A model generated the notes under the pieces. The model was not told the DNA's origin. It saw only the letters and a program-made list of their open reading frames with translations, and made no database searches. A program made the position numbers and the translations under genes. DNA of 58,747 nt, taken from contig JAKUQE010000016.1 of the NCBI GenBank assembly GCA_022450395.1, positions 1 through 58,747 of the forward strand, read 5' to 3'. Every line of letters starts with the position of its first letter. Within the stretch, counting starts at the first letter, position 1. Positions 9,383 to 17,751 of this stretch are shown here, in pieces. Source of the DNA: Dehalococcoidia bacterium. Its GTDB lineage: Bacteria; Chloroflexota; Dehalococcoidia; Lucifugimonadales; UBA3495.

Positions 9383-9523
9383 TAGGTTGTTCTCACTCCG
9401 GAAGGTTTCCGCTCCTACTACGGAGGCGCAGAATCCTCAAAATACCCTTAATACTGTTTTCCAGGACCGCTTCCGGGTCCAGGTTGAACCCTTTGATATG
9501 AACCAGCCTTGTTCTTGGCGGGA

Positions 9524-10114
9524 TCAAGCCTTGCGAGCTGCTGCCTTGCCCGGCTTAAAGTGCAGGACTTCTCCCGCGTATTTGATCCCCTTTTCCTTAT
9601 AGGCGTTGGGCGGCCGCGTCTGCCGAACTTTGGCGGCCAGGTTGCCCACCTGCTGTTTGTCGATGCCGCGCACGTGGATCCGGTTGTTGCCTTCCACCTC
9701 CATAGTCACGCCTTCGGGTGGATGCATCTCGATCGTATGGCTGTGGCCCACCGACAACACAATACCGTCGCCGACTTGCTGCACGCGGTAGCCTACTCCC
9801 ATCAACTCCAATGTCTTGGTGTAACCTTCTGAAACACCCTGAACCGCATTGGCGATGAGGCTGCGGGTTAGGCCGTGAAGGGCATGGTGAAACTTACGCT
9901 CTGACAGTCGCTCTACCAACACGTTGCCGTCTTCCACGGTAACTTTGACGTCGGGATGGTAGGTCTGTGTCAGCGTGCCGTTGGGACCCTTAACAACTAC
10001 GCCGCCGTACTGGACTTCCACTTCCACTCCCTGGGGAATGGGGATGGGCTTGCGTCCGATGCGCGACAGTGTCCTTCCTTGCGTATTGCCGTTTGCTGTT
10101 GAACTACCAGACAT
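9524..10114 (-). CDS. rplF: 50S ribosomal protein L6
   Basis: L6 is a two-domain 50S protein near the factor-binding site. Motifs are [30 protein letters not shown], the C-terminal domain [21 protein letters not shown] and the signature [17 protein letters not shown] 16-residue leader precedes the usual N-terminus. The start overlaps the end of rpsH by 11 bases. Confidence 0.97.
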   Translation of the reverse strand: MSGSSTANGNTQGRTLSRIGRKPIPIPQGVEVEVQYGGVVVKGPNGTLTQTYHPDVKVTVEDGNVLVERLSERKFHHALHGLTRSLIANAVQGVSEGYTKTLELMGVGYRVQQVGDGIVLSVGHSHTIEMHPPEGVTMEVEGNNRIHVRGIDKQQVGNLAAKVRQTRPPNAYKEKGIKYAGEVLHFKPGKAAARKA

Positions 10115-10502
10115 AACAAAGAAGCTCCCCGCCGATCCCCGCGCGCCAAGCTTGGCGGCCGGCCATTACGCCTTGGGGAGTCGAAAGAATGGCGACGCCC
10201 ATGCCTCCATAGACCCGGGGGATTTCACCCCGTCCCACGTAAACACGCAGTCCCGGCTTGCTGATTCGCTTCAGACCGGTGATGGCCGGTTCTCTCTTCT
10301 CCCGGTAAATCAGGTGGACCCGAAGTGTGGGATGGGACTGTCCCCTGGGTAGGTCGAAGTCCCGGATGTACCCTTCTTCCTTAAGAATCTTGGCGATGGC
10401 CAGTTTCATTTTTGAATGAGGCATCATAACAGACTCGTGACGCACCTGAATGGCGTTACGAATCCTGGTCAACATATCCGCTACTGGATCGGTTACTGGC
10501 AA
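10104..10502 (-). CDS. rpsH: 30S ribosomal protein S8
   Basis: S8 binds the central domain of 16S rRNA. The 132-residue product starts [19 protein letters not shown], and ends with the family motif [18 protein letters not shown]-like sequence (here [20 protein letters not shown]) and GGELLCYVW. It lies 21 bases after rpsN and overlaps rplF. Confidence 0.97.
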   Translation of the reverse strand: MPVTDPVADMLTRIRNAIQVRHESVMMPHSKMKLAIAKILKEEGYIRDFDLPRGQSHPTLRVHLIYREKREPAITGLKRISKPGLRVYVGRGEIPRVYGGMGVAILSTPQGVMAGRQAWRAGIGGELLCYVW

Positions 10503-10523
10503 AGTTTTATCCCCCTTGGCTCC

Positions 10524-10709
10524 CTACCAACTTGCTTTGCGCACGCCGGGTAGTTCACCGGACAGCGCCAATTCCCGGAAACAGATCCGGCAGATGCCGA
10601 AGTAACGTATGTAGGCCCTGGGCCGGGTGCAACGGTTGCACCGGCTGTGCCAACGTACTGGGTACTTGGGCTTCCTGAGCCACTTTTGAACCTTTGATGA
10701 CTTGGCCAT
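10524..10709 (-). CDS. rpsN: 30S ribosomal protein S14, type Z (zinc-binding)
   Basis: S14 is a 30S head protein. This is the short 61-residue zinc-ribbon form (rpsZ), with [20 protein letters not shown] supplying two CxxC pairs, and the terminus [10 protein letters not shown]. It lies 9 bases after rplE and 21 before rpsH, the normal spc-operon place. Confidence 0.97.
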   Translation of the reverse strand: MAKSSKVQKWLRKPKYPVRWHSRCNRCTRPRAYIRYFGICRICFRELALSGELPGVRKASW

Positions 10710-10718
10710 TGGCTTCTT

Positions 10719-11549
10719 CTAGACCTCTCGAACGAATGGCATACCGTATAATTCCAACATGCGCGTCGCCGTGGCGTCGTCGTGAGCTGTAGTAGTGATC
10801 GTTACCTGCAATCCACGGATCCGGTCGATCTGGTTATAGTCAATCTCCGGGAAAATGATCTGCTCGCGGATGCCTATGGAGAAATTCCCCCTGCCGTCGA
10901 ACCCCCGCCTGGGAATCCCCCGGAAGTCGCGGATACGCGGCAGCGACATGTTGATCAACCTATCCAGGAAGTGGTACATCTTGGTCCCACGCAGAGTTAC
11001 GCAGGTACCGATGGGATTGCCCTCACGGATCTTGAATCCGGCGATGGACTTGCGGGCGCGGGTGATGATGGGCTTTTGGCCGGTTATGGTGGCCAAGTCG
11101 CCGGTGGCGCTTTCCATCGCCCGGCCATTGGTTAATGCCTCGCCCAATCCGATGTTGACTACGATCTTCTGGATGCGCGGCACCTGCATCGGGTTGGTGA
11201 ATCCAAATTCGCGCATCATGGTGGGAACGATTTCATTGCGGTAAAGATCTCGCATCCTCGGTGGAGGGGGAGGCTCATCCGCGGGATCGGCTGGAGGCTC
11301 TTCCACGGCGGTGGCGCCGCCCCGTTGCCGTCCAGTCGCCCTTGTTCCGGTTCGCGGCGTTCTGGGGGCCCGGCGGCGTGCCGGAGCTGCCTCCTCGGCG
11401 GGTGGCTCAGTCGCTTCTGCGGTTGGTTCGGAAACTTCTTCGGCGGCGGGCTCAACCGAGTCGGACGCCGGTTCCGAAGTTTCTTCGGCGGTAGGCTCCG
11501 CCGCTTGATCGGATTGTTCTAGTTCTTCTTCGTTATCTGGCATCGTCAA
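10719..11549 (-). CDS. rplE: 50S ribosomal protein L5 with about 98-residue N-terminal extension
   Basis: L5 binds 5S rRNA and contacts tRNA and S13. The conserved core starts at about residue 99 (MRDLYRNEIVPTMMREFGF) and includes RIQKIVVNIGLGEA, KSIAGFKIREGNPIG and the RDFRGIPRRGFDGRGNFSIG motif. The core alone is the usual length of about 178 residues. Ahead of it, residues 1-55 are acidic Glu/Ala/Pro/Ser repeats, residues 56-78 are Arg-rich and residues 80-97 Pro-rich. An internal ATG at 11255 could start the core, but its GAGG abuts the ATG directly, so it has poor ribosome-binding spacing. The long start overlaps the rplX end by 17 bases. Confidence 0.95.
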   Translation of the reverse strand: MTMPDNEEELEQSDQAAEPTAEETSEPASDSVEPAAEEVSEPTAEATEPPAEEAAPARRRAPRTPRTGTRATGRQRGGATAVEEPPADPADEPPPPPRMRDLYRNEIVPTMMREFGFTNPMQVPRIQKIVVNIGLGEALTNGRAMESATGDLATITGQKPIITRARKSIAGFKIREGNPIGTCVTLRGTKMYHFLDRLINMSLPRIRDFRGIPRRGFDGRGNFSIGIREQIIFPEIDYNQIDRIRGLQVTITTTAHDDATATRMLELYGMPFVREV

Positions 11550-11853
11550 TCACTTCTTGGCATTTGGGACAACTTCTGACTCGGGCCCCGGTATCCAGAA
11601 ACACGATCTTAGGCTTAGTGGGCTGGTTGCATTTGTTGCAGATCAACACCACATTGGAGATGTGGATGGGGGCCTCTTGTTGGATTCGGCCCGATTGCCG
11701 GACCCCGGGCCGAGGCTTGACGTGGCGGGTGATAAAGTTCACCCCTTCAACCACCACTCGATTTCCTTTAGTCAGTTGACGGTCGACCCGGCCGCTTTTG
11801 CCCTTCTCTTTGCCCGCTATCACGAGCACATTGTCCCCGCTTCGGATGCGCAT
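11533..11853 (-). CDS. rplX: 50S ribosomal protein L24
   Basis: L24 initiates 50S assembly near the tunnel exit. The KOW motif appears as GDNVLVIAGKEKGKSGRV, followed by VVVEGVNFITRHVKP. The C-terminus has two CxxC pairs (CNKC, CPKC), a probable zinc knuckle seen in part of the family. The start shares one base with the rplN stop. Confidence 0.96.
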   Translation of the reverse strand: MRIRSGDNVLVIAGKEKGKSGRVDRQLTKGNRVVVEGVNFITRHVKPRPGVRQSGRIQQEAPIHISNVVLICNKCNQPTKPKIVFLDTGARVRSCPKCQEVIDDAR

Positions 11854-12221
11854 TATACCACTTCCGAAGCTAGGGAAATGATCCGCATGAACCCTTGGTC
11901 GCGAAGCTCACGCGCCACCGGGCCAAAGATCCGCGTGCCGCGGGGCAGCCGGTTTTCCAGGATCAGCACGGCGGCGTTGTCGTCGAATTTTATGTATGTC
12001 CCATCGGGCCGGCGCCGTCCCTGGGCCTGACGGATTATCACCGCCCGGACCACTTCGCCCTTCCGGACGGGAGAGTTGGGCGCCGCTTCCCGAACGTTGC
12101 AGACTATCACGTCACCCACGTGGGCGAATTTGCGTTTGCCGCTGCCGGGAATGTTGATCAGGCGGATAACTTTGGCGCCGCTGTTGTCCGCCACGGTTAG
12201 CCGGGTATAAGTCTGAATCAT
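11853..12221 (-). CDS. rplN: 50S ribosomal protein L14
   Basis: L14 contacts 16S rRNA at an intersubunit bridge. The 122-residue product starts [20 protein letters not shown] and has the signature [20 protein letters not shown] and the end [10 protein letters not shown]. It overlaps rpsQ by 4 bases and rplX by 1. Length is standard. Confidence 0.97.
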   Translation of the reverse strand: MIQTYTRLTVADNSGAKVIRLINIPGSGKRKFAHVGDVIVCNVREAAPNSPVRKGEVVRAVIIRQAQGRRRPDGTYIKFDDNAAVLILENRLPRGTRIFGPVARELRDQGFMRIISLASEVV

Positions 12222-12631
12222 TCTTCAGTATCCTGTTCATCAGAAGCCGAATCGTCTTCCGAGGCTATTTCATCCGTTTGTTCTTCGTCATCTTCCTCAG
12301 CCTGATCCACCGGCTGTTCGGAGGCTGTCTCTTGCATGACAGCGTCGGCTTCCAAGTCTATCGGACGGACATCGGCTACCTCGCGGCGCGACAGAATCTC
12401 CAACAAGCGCCAATGCTTGGATTTGGAAATGGGCCGGGTCTCTTCGATCCGTACCGTGTCTCCCACTAAGCATCTATTTTCAGGGTCATGGACCATGAAA
12501 CGGGCCAACCGGCGCACTTGCTTGCGATACAGCCGGTTTCGCTGCTTCCAGACCATTTCGACGACCGCCGTCCGGTCCATACTCACGCGGACCACCGATC
12601 CGGTCCTGACCTTCCGCATAGACTTAACCAA
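12218..12631 (-). CDS. rpsQ: 30S ribosomal protein S17 with acidic C-terminal tail
   Basis: S17 binds the 16S 5' domain. The OB-fold core (residues 1 to about 86) has [36 protein letters not shown] and the [17 protein letters not shown] motif. Residues from about 88 to 137 are a Glu/Asp-rich tail ending SDEQDTEE, roughly 50 residues longer than ordinary S17. The stop overlaps rplN by 4 bases. Confidence 0.96.
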   Translation of the reverse strand: MVKSMRKVRTGSVVRVSMDRTAVVEMVWKQRNRLYRKQVRRLARFMVHDPENRCLVGDTVRIEETRPISKSKHWRLLEILSRREVADVRPIDLEADAVMQETASEQPVDQAEEDDEEQTDEIASEDDSASDEQDTEE

Positions 12632-12633
12632 GC

Positions 12634-12831
12634 TTAACCCTCCACCAGTTGCCGTTCTCTGATCACGGTTCGCAGGCGGGCGATGGATTTTCGCACCGAC
12701 CTGGGAAGGTTGGAGTCGGGTAGCTGGTTGGTGGCGGCCCGAAACCGCAGGTCCATCATCTCCCGGCTGGTCTTCTCCAATTCCTCACCGAGTTGTTCAT
12801 CGGAGAGGGCCCGTATCTCGTTAATCAACAT
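12634..12831 (-). CDS. rpmC: 50S ribosomal protein L29
   Basis: L29 is a helical-hairpin protein at the tunnel exit. The 65-residue product MLINEIRALSDEQLGEELEK has the MDLRFRAATNQLPD motif and VRKSIARLRTVIRERQ end. It lies 2 bases upstream of rpsQ and 12 after rplP, the standard S10-operon order. Confidence 0.96.
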   Translation of the reverse strand: MLINEIRALSDEQLGEELEKTSREMMDLRFRAATNQLPDSNLPRSVRKSIARLRTVIRERQLVEG

Positions 12832-12843
12832 AGAATCACGTCT

Positions 12844-13281
12844 TTAAACTGAATGACCTGACATGACCGCGATCCGGTCACGCTGAACGGTCTTAGTCGG
12901 GATCGGAAGTTTGTGGCCTGCCAATTTCAACGCCCTGACGGCGTCTGCCGCGGGAACTCCAGCCACCTCAAACAGAATCTTGCCCGGTCTGACCACCGCT
13001 ACCCAGTGGTCCACCGCGGCCTTGCCGCCTCCCATTCGGACTTCGGCAGGTTTCTTGCTGACTGATTTGTCCGGGAAAACCCTTACCCACACTTGGCCGC
13101 CACGGCGTAGGTGGCGGGTGACGGCGATCCTGGCCGCTTCGATCTGCCGCGCCGTGATCCAGTCGGCCTCCATGGCTTTGAGCCCGAACTCACCAAAGCT
13201 CACAGTGCTACCGGTGGTTGCGGCGCCTTTGCGCCGGCCCCGAAACACCTTGCGAAATTTGGACCGCTTCGGCTGCAACAT
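12844..13281 (-). CDS. rplP: 50S ribosomal protein L16
   Basis: L16 helps shape the A-site tRNA elbow contact. The 145-residue product starts [19 protein letters not shown] and has [39 protein letters not shown] and the [14 protein letters not shown] end. It is 127 bases downstream of rpsC, one of the larger gaps in the cluster. Confidence 0.97.
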   Translation of the reverse strand: MLQPKRSKFRKVFRGRRKGAATTGSTVSFGEFGLKAMEADWITARQIEAARIAVTRHLRRGGQVWVRVFPDKSVSKKPAEVRMGGGKAAVDHWVAVVRPGKILFEVAGVPAADAVRALKLAGHKLPIPTKTVQRDRIAVMSGHSV

Positions 13282-13408
13282 TGCTTACCCCTTATTATTG
13301 GTCGTCTATGGCCGTTCCAGCCTGAGTGCCTTCGGACGGCCCTAGGCGAACGGATTCAACGATTCTTCGATGGTGGTGACTTATTCCCACCACGGATCAA
13401 GCTAATTT

Positions 13409-14149
13409 CTAAATCTGAAGGTCTTCGTCCAACTCAATTTCCGGCTCGTCTGAGTTAGCCTGAACCGTAACCTCAATGGTTTCCAGTTCTTCCTCTTCTT
13501 CAGGTGGCGGCGGCAGGATGTCGCCGTGGTAGATCCAAACCTTGACGCCCACTTGTCCCATGACCGTGTGGGCCTCGGCCAAGGCGTAATCGATGTCCGC
13601 CCGCAAGGTGTGCAGCGGAACCCGGCCCATCATCAACTTTTCAACGCGAGCGATTTCCGAACCGGAGATGCGCCCCTTGACGATAATCTTGATCCCTTGC
13701 GCGCCGCCCTGCATGGCCCTTTGGGCCGCCTGACGCATGGCTCGGCGATAGGCTACCCGGCGCTCCATCTGGTCGGCGATGTTTCGGCCTACCAGGCAGG
13801 CGTTAATCTCAGGCTGCTCGATCTCTATGACATTTAGCTGCACCCTGCGCTGGGTGATGGACTCCAGCTTGGTTCGGAGATTCTTAACCCGCTCTCCGTC
13901 CCTGCCGATCAGGATCCCGGGGCGCGCGGAGTGGATGTTGATTACACTATCCTGTGCCCCGCGGTCAATCTCAACCTTCGCTATGCCGGCGTCGGAGAAG
14001 GACTTGTACTCATCGACGATGCTTTTCCGCAGCTTAATATCTTCTAGCACCAAGGCGCGATAGCTACTGGCGGTGGGCGCGAACCAGTGCGCCTTCCAAT
14101 CTTTGATGATGCCCAACCGAAACCCGTAAGGGTGGGTTTTATGGCCCAT
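13409..14149 (-). CDS. rpsC: 30S ribosomal protein S3 with acidic C-terminal tail
   Basis: S3 forms part of the mRNA entry tunnel. The N-terminus MGHKTHPYGFRLGIIKDWKA, KH domain with RPGILIGRDGERVKNL, and the C-terminal domain with MRQAAQRAMQGGAQGIKI and WIYHGDI are intact. After about residue 208 follows PPPPEEEEELE and a further acidic stretch to residue 246. It lies 3 bases after rplV. Confidence 0.97.
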   Translation of the reverse strand: MGHKTHPYGFRLGIIKDWKAHWFAPTASSYRALVLEDIKLRKSIVDEYKSFSDAGIAKVEIDRGAQDSVINIHSARPGILIGRDGERVKNLRTKLESITQRRVQLNVIEIEQPEINACLVGRNIADQMERRVAYRRAMRQAAQRAMQGGAQGIKIIVKGRISGSEIARVEKLMMGRVPLHTLRADIDYALAEAHTVMGQVGVKVWIYHGDILPPPPEEEEELETIEVTVQANSDEPEIELDEDLQI

Positions 14150-14152
14150 GAT

Positions 14153-14500
14153 TTAACGCTCCTGTCCCGGTTCGTCCACTACCACCGTGATGTGGCTGGA
14201 ACGCTTTATGATTCGGCCGATGCGGCCCCTGGCCCTGGGCCGAAATCTTTTCAATGGTGTGGCCTGGTCCGCGGAGATCGCGACTATCCGTAGAGAGTCC
14301 CGGTTCATCATCATATTGTTTTCAGCATTGGCCGCGGCCGATTGCACCACTTTGGCCACGGTTTTGGCCCAAGGCGATGTCAGCAGGCTCAACGTATTCA
14401 GAGCGTCATCCACCGGCCGGCCCCGGACCAAGTCCAGTATCGGCTTCAACCGTTTTTGAGACGCGCTAATCTTTTTGGCTACAGCACGGACTGGTGGCAA
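14153..14500 (-). CDS. rplV: 50S ribosomal protein L22
   Basis: L22 lines the peptide exit tunnel. The product has ISASQKRLKPILDLVRGRPV, VQSAAANAENNMMM and the signature RFRPRARGRIGRIIKRSSHI of the beta hairpin. The 115 residues are typical. It sits 4 bases after rpsS and 3 before rpsC. Confidence 0.97.
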   Translation of the reverse strand: MPPVRAVAKKISASQKRLKPILDLVRGRPVDDALNTLSLLTSPWAKTVAKVVQSAAANAENNMMMNRDSLRIVAISADQATPLKRFRPRARGRIGRIIKRSSHITVVVDEPGQER

Positions 14501-14504
14501 TTCA

Positions 14505-14792
14505 CTACCTCATTGGCCTACTGGAGCGTTCGGAGCGCGAGACGTGACCACGATAGGTTCGCGTCGGCGAGAACTCACCTAGCCGGTGGCCCACCATGTT
14601 TTCCGTTACGAACACCGGTATATGCCGGCGCCCGTCGTGTACGCCGAAGGTTAACCCGACAAATTCGGGCATTATCATCGACGCTCTGGACCAAGTTCTG
14701 ATGACCGTTTTTGTGCCCGACCTTTGGACGGCCTCCACTTTCTTGGCCAACTTGGGATGGACGTAAGGGCCTTTCTTGATTGACCGGGACAT
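14505..14792 (-). CDS. rpsS: 30S ribosomal protein S19
   Basis: S19 is a 30S head protein next to S13. The 95-residue product starts [20 protein letters not shown] and has the signature [20 protein letters not shown] and [13 protein letters not shown]. It begins 1 base after rplB. Confidence 0.97.
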   Translation of the reverse strand: MSRSIKKGPYVHPKLAKKVEAVQRSGTKTVIRTWSRASMIMPEFVGLTFGVHDGRRHIPVFVTENMVGHRLGEFSPTRTYRGHVSRSERSSRPMR

Positions 14793-14793
14793 T

Positions 14794-15627
14794 CTACCGT
14801 CTCCTGCCCCTTCGCATTATGAACTTGCTACTTGCTTTGTGTACCCGGCGGGTCTTGTGGCCCAAGGTGGGCTGACCGGTGGGCGACTTGGGTCCGGGCA
14901 TGCCGATGGGTGAGCGCCCCTCACCACCTCCATGGGGGTGGTCCACTGGGTTCATGGCGACACCCCTAACTTGGGGGCGCCGTCCCAGATGGCGGCTGGC
15001 TCCGGCCTTGCCCAGGCTTTCGTTTTTATGGTCCGGGTTGGAAAGCTGGCCGATACTGGCCCGGCATTCCAACAACACCCGGCGCATCTCTCCGGAGGGA
15101 AGCCTTATCAGCACATAGTTGCCTTCCCTCGACAGAACTTGGGCGCCGGCCCCGGCGCTTCTTACCAACTGACCGCCCCGCTGGGGAGTCAATTCCAAGT
15201 TATGAACCACCGTTCCAGTAGGTATGGACCGCAGGGGGAGGCAGTTGCCGGGATGAATCTCCGATTGCGGTCCCGATTCAACCCAATCGCCTACCGACAA
15301 TCCCATCGGGGCCAGGATGTAGCTCTTCTCTCCGTCGGCGTAGAAGATCAAGGCGATGCGGGTGGTGCGGTTCGGGTCATACTCGATGGATCTTACCCGG
15401 CCGGGCACCTGATCCTTGATCCGCTTAAAGTCGATCTTGCGGTACATCTGCTTGTGGCCGCCGCCCCGGTGCCGGGCGGTGACCTGTCCCGTGTTGTTGC
15501 GGCCGGCGTGGTTGGGCAGATGTTCGAGCAAGGACTTCTCGGGTTTCCTCGTCGTGATCTCCTCAAAAGAAGGCCGCACCGCATTGCGGGTGCCGGGCGT
15601 CATCGGTTTTAAGTTTTTTAGAGGCAT
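14794..15627 (-). CDS. rplB: 50S ribosomal protein L2
   Basis: L2 is required for subunit association and lies near the peptidyl transferase centre. It has the [18 protein letters not shown] motif, [20 protein letters not shown], and the catalytic-region signature [15 protein letters not shown] with the conserved histidine. Length 277 residues is typical. It follows rplW by 29 bases. Confidence 0.98.
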   Translation of the reverse strand: MPLKNLKPMTPGTRNAVRPSFEEITTRKPEKSLLEHLPNHAGRNNTGQVTARHRGGGHKQMYRKIDFKRIKDQVPGRVRSIEYDPNRTTRIALIFYADGEKSYILAPMGLSVGDWVESGPQSEIHPGNCLPLRSIPTGTVVHNLELTPQRGGQLVRSAGAGAQVLSREGNYVLIRLPSGEMRRVLLECRASIGQLSNPDHKNESLGKAGASRHLGRRPQVRGVAMNPVDHPHGGGEGRSPIGMPGPKSPTGQPTLGHKTRRVHKASSKFIMRRGRRR

Positions 15628-15656
15628 ACTCGATTTCCTTGCATACTAGAAACCCT

Positions 15657-15941
15657 TTACACACCCTCTATCAGGTTGATTCTATCCCCTGACTTCAGGG
15701 TGACCACGGCCTTTTTAATATCGGGACGCTTTTTGGTACGGGGACCGTACCGTTTGAGTTTTCCGTGCAGCTTAGTGATATTTACGTCTAGCACGGTCAC
15801 GTCAAAACGGGTTTCAACGGCTTGCTTCACTTCTATCTTGTTTGCCTTGGGAGCCACGTGGAACGTGTATTTCCCAGACTCTTGAAGCAGTGTGCTTTTC
15901 TCGGTGATCGCCGGTTTGATCAGGACATGATGGATATCCAT
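15657..15941 (-). CDS. rplW: 50S ribosomal protein L23
   Basis: L23 is the docking site for trigger factor and SRP at the tunnel exit. The 94-residue product has HHVLIKPAITEKSTLLQESG, YTFHVAPKANKIEVKQAVE and VNITKLHGKLKRYGPR, all typical. The start directly abuts the rplD stop. Confidence 0.96.
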   Translation of the reverse strand: MDIHHVLIKPAITEKSTLLQESGKYTFHVAPKANKIEVKQAVETRFDVTVLDVNITKLHGKLKRYGPRTKKRPDIKKAVVTLKSGDRINLIEGV

Positions 15942-16715
15942 CTACTCCTCTCCTCCGGCGTCTTCCGCTTCGTCTACGCTCTCCGCCGCAGCTTCTTCCG
16001 CATCTTCGGCCGTGGCCACCGGGCTCGCCTCTTCCGGCGAATTCTCGCCCGAGCTACTTGGGCCGGCGATCCTGTCTTTCCAGCGAGGGGGGGGCACGGC
16101 TAGATCCTGCTCGGCCCAGCGAGCCGCTTCCAGAGTGATCACCAGCTTGTCCCGGCTCAAGAGCTCTTGGGCATTGAGTTGGTTCACCGGAAGTGTCCAG
16201 ATCTTCTCGATGTTGTGGGCCGCCCGTACAACCGCTTGCACCGTGTCTTTGGTCACCACCAAGGCTGATCCGGTGATCCCCAGATTGGACAGTAGCTCCA
16301 CCATCGATTTAGTCTTCCCGTTGATCCCGTCCATGGCGTCGATGCAGATGAGTTGGTTCTGCCTGGCTTTTTCCGACAGGACGCATTTCAAGGCCAATTG
16401 GCGCATCCGGCGTGGCAGCGCTTTCCGGAAGTCCCGAGGGTGCGGTCCGAAGACCACTCCGCCGTGACGCCATTGGGGTGAGCGTATGCTCCCTTGACGG
16501 GCCCGCCCGGTATGCTTTTGGGTCCAGGGCTTGCGCCCGCCTCCTGACACCTGTGCCCTCGTCTTGGTGTCGGCGGTTCCCTGCCGCTTGTTTCCCTGAT
16601 AGATAACCAGCGCCTGATGTACCAGGGCATGGTTCATAGGCACGGCGAAAACAGCGTCGTCCAGATCAATCGTTTCGACCGTGTCTCCCTGGGAATTTTT
16701 TACCGAAACTTCCAT
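15942..16715 (-). CDS. rplD: 50S ribosomal protein L4 with acidic C-terminal tail
   Basis: L4 lines the exit tunnel and in some bacteria regulates the S10 operon. The long tunnel loop is seen as KTRAQVSGGGRKPWTQKHTG and RARQGSIRSPQWRHGGVVFG. The globular part continues through LVVTKDTVQAVVRAAHNIEK. From about residue 215 to 257 is an extra Ala/Glu/Asp-rich tail ending EAEDAGGEE. It is 29 bases downstream of rplC. Confidence 0.96.
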   Translation of the reverse strand: MEVSVKNSQGDTVETIDLDDAVFAVPMNHALVHQALVIYQGNKRQGTADTKTRAQVSGGGRKPWTQKHTGRARQGSIRSPQWRHGGVVFGPHPRDFRKALPRRMRQLALKCVLSEKARQNQLICIDAMDGINGKTKSMVELLSNLGITGSALVVTKDTVQAVVRAAHNIEKIWTLPVNQLNAQELLSRDKLVITLEAARWAEQDLAVPPPRWKDRIAGPSSSGENSPEEASPVATAEDAEEAAAESVDEAEDAGGEE

Positions 16716-16744
16716 TCGTATTCCAATCCGTTGCCGTCCAGCCT

Positions 16745-17380
16745 TTAGGCTGGCGCTTTCACCGATTTGCCGGTCCGCCGGATCTGCACCACACCCATCT
16801 GCGAGCCGGGTATGCCGCCTTTGACCATTAACAGGTTCCGGTCGGTGTCGACCTTTATAATCTCTAATCCCTTGGCCGTTATTCGCCGGTTGCCCATGTG
16901 GCCGGCCATCTTCATTCCCTTGTATACTCTGCCCGGTGTGGTGCCTCCACCGATGGAGCCGGGAGCTCGTGCCCGGTCCGATTGGCCGTGAGTGCGTGGG
17001 CCGCCGTCGAATCCGTGGCGCTTGATGACGCCGGCGAATCCTTTTCCTTTAGACCGCGCGATGATATCTACCTTCTCACCAGGAGTGAATATCTCAACCG
17101 AGACGCTGTCGCCTACCTGATAATCGCCGATGTCGTCAACTTGGACTTCCCGGAGATAGCGGCAGACTTGGGTGTCCTTCATGTGGCCCCGCGTAGGTTT
17201 GTTGGCCCGTTTGTCCAGGCCAAATCCTATCTGGACCGCCTCATAACCGTCGGTTTCAACCGTCTTCACCTGGGTGACGAAGCAGGGACCGGCTTCTATG
17301 ACCGTAACCGGCACCACTCTGCCGTCTTCCAAGAAGACCTGGCTCATTCCAACCTTTTTACCGAGAAAGCCTTGCAACAT
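16745..17380 (-). CDS. rplC: 50S ribosomal protein L3
   Basis: L3 starts 50S assembly and reaches the peptidyl transferase centre. The ATG at 17380 gives MLQGFLGKKVGMSQVF, the family N-terminus. An upstream in-frame start at 17419 would overlap rpsJ and add non-family residues. The RNA-binding motif appears as GKGFAGVIKRHGFDGGPRTH, followed by SIGGGTTPGRVYKGMKMAGH. It lies 16 bases after rpsJ; no strong ribosome-binding site is visible. Confidence 0.96.
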   Translation of the reverse strand: MLQGFLGKKVGMSQVFLEDGRVVPVTVIEAGPCFVTQVKTVETDGYEAVQIGFGLDKRANKPTRGHMKDTQVCRYLREVQVDDIGDYQVGDSVSVEIFTPGEKVDIIARSKGKGFAGVIKRHGFDGGPRTHGQSDRARAPGSIGGGTTPGRVYKGMKMAGHMGNRRITAKGLEIIKVDTDRNLLMVKGGIPGSQMGVVQIRRTGKSVKAPA

Positions 17381-17396
17381 ATTTTTAACCGTCGAG

Positions 17397-17708
17397 TTAA
17401 AGCTTGATTGAGATATCAACGCCGGCCGGCAGGTTCAGCCGCGTTAACGAGTCGATGGTCTTGGAGGTGGGCTCTAGGATGTCTATGAGCCGCTTGTGGG
17501 TGCGTATCTCAAAGTGTTCTCGCGAGTCCTTGTCGACGTGGGGGCTTCGTATGACGCAGAACCGGCGGATGTGAGTCGGCAAGGGTACTGGGCCGGCCAC
17601 CCGTGCTCCGGTACGCTCCGCGGTTTCCACGATCTGGCCCGCCGAAAGGTCTAGCATTTTATGATCGAAAGCCTTGAGGACGATCCTGACTTTTTGCCTG
17701 GTTACCAT
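17397..17708 (-). CDS. rpsJ: 30S ribosomal protein S10
   Basis: S10 is a 30S head protein and NusE partner in antitermination. The 103-residue product has [40 protein letters not shown] and the [20 protein letters not shown] signature. It follows fusA directly; tuf, often present here, is absent from this position. Confidence 0.97.
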   Translation of the reverse strand: MVTRQKVRIVLKAFDHKMLDLSAGQIVETAERTGARVAGPVPLPTHIRRFCVIRSPHVDKDSREHFEIRTHKRLIDILEPTSKTIDSLTRLNLPAGVDISIKL

Positions 17709-17751
17709 ATTCCTCTATCTCGCCTATTTTTGCCGAACGAGTCTATGTTTA

